A DNA stretch of 6,137 bases from positions 1 through 6,137 of the forward strand of contig JAGXHS010000048.1 of the NCBI GenBank assembly GCA_024636075.1, in the 5' to 3' direction. The DNA comes from Propionibacteriaceae bacterium. Its GTDB lineage: Bacteria > Actinomycetota > Actinomycetes > Propionibacteriales > Propionibacteriaceae. The notes beneath the pieces were generated by a model. The model was not told where the DNA came from. It was given only the letters and a program-made list of their open reading frames with translations, and did no database searches. Shown in pieces: positions 6,108 through 6,137 of this stretch. The position numbers were made by a program, and so were the translations under genes. Within the stretch, counting starts at the first letter, position 1; each line of letters starts with the position of its first letter.

Positions 6108-6137
6108 CTGTCTCTTATACACATCTCCGAGCCCACG
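6108..6137 (+). other. Untrimmed Nextera mosaic end and adapter (not genomic)
   Basis: Positions 6108-6126 read CTGTCTCTTATACACATCT, the 19-bp Tn5 mosaic end used in Nextera libraries. Positions 6127-6137 (CCGAGCCCACG) continue exactly into the Nextera read-2 adapter. Translation gives a spurious SYTHLRAH tail on the plus strand and a GSEMCIRD string on the minus strand, both products of adapter sequence. A true Tn5 insertion is excluded by the synthetic adapter bases after the mosaic end. Confidence 0.98.

Noticed and set aside
6108..6126. Tn5 end as evidence for a natural transposon insertion
   Set aside because: The mosaic end is an engineered sequence and is followed by Nextera adapter bases, so it comes from library preparation.
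5672..6136. A 154-codon minus-strand open frame starting MGSEMCIRD
   Set aside because: Its N-terminus is translated adapter sequence and the rest is antisense to the M20 gene.

Overview
The window looks like chromosomal, mostly housekeeping DNA from a high-GC actinobacterium. The ribosomal proteins, CoaA, GlmM and TreZ all read like actinomycete proteins, and the S9 and L13 sequences resemble those of Propionibacteriales such as Nocardioides or Propionibacteriaceae. That last placement is my impression from memory, not a computed result. I see no mobile element, CRISPR array, RNA gene or defence system, and no convincing undescribed system.

Layout from left to right. Positions 8-59 hold a 19-bp tandem repeat that runs into the start codon of coaA (57-1025, +; type I pantothenate kinase). 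coaA converges on glmM (1115-2467, -; phosphoglucosamine mutase), and the 89-bp gap between them holds two small hairpins. Upstream of glmM is a 17-bp-stem hairpin (2506-2544), then rpsI (2576-3142, -; ribosomal protein S9) and rplM (3139-3582, -; ribosomal protein L13). These two overlap by four bases and form the conserved L13-S9 pair, with a good sigma-70-type promoter candidate at 3684-3713. Next comes treZ (3738-5534, -; malto-oligosyltrehalose trehalohydrolase) without its usual partner treY. It is divergent from an M20-family metallopeptidase/deacylase gene (5645 onward, +) that runs off the right edge.

The last 30 bases (6108-6137) are not genomic. They are the Nextera transposon mosaic end followed by adapter sequence, so the right edge is an untrimmed contig end and the M20 gene is truncated by library preparation, not by biology.

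The genes share central functions: coenzyme A synthesis (coaA), cell-wall amino-sugar supply (glmM), translation (rplM-rpsI) and trehalose production from glycogen-type glucans (treZ). The minus-strand genes treZ, rplM, rpsI and glmM lie head to tail. rplM-rpsI is clearly one transcription unit; glmM either continues from it past the hairpin or starts from its own leaderless promoter.
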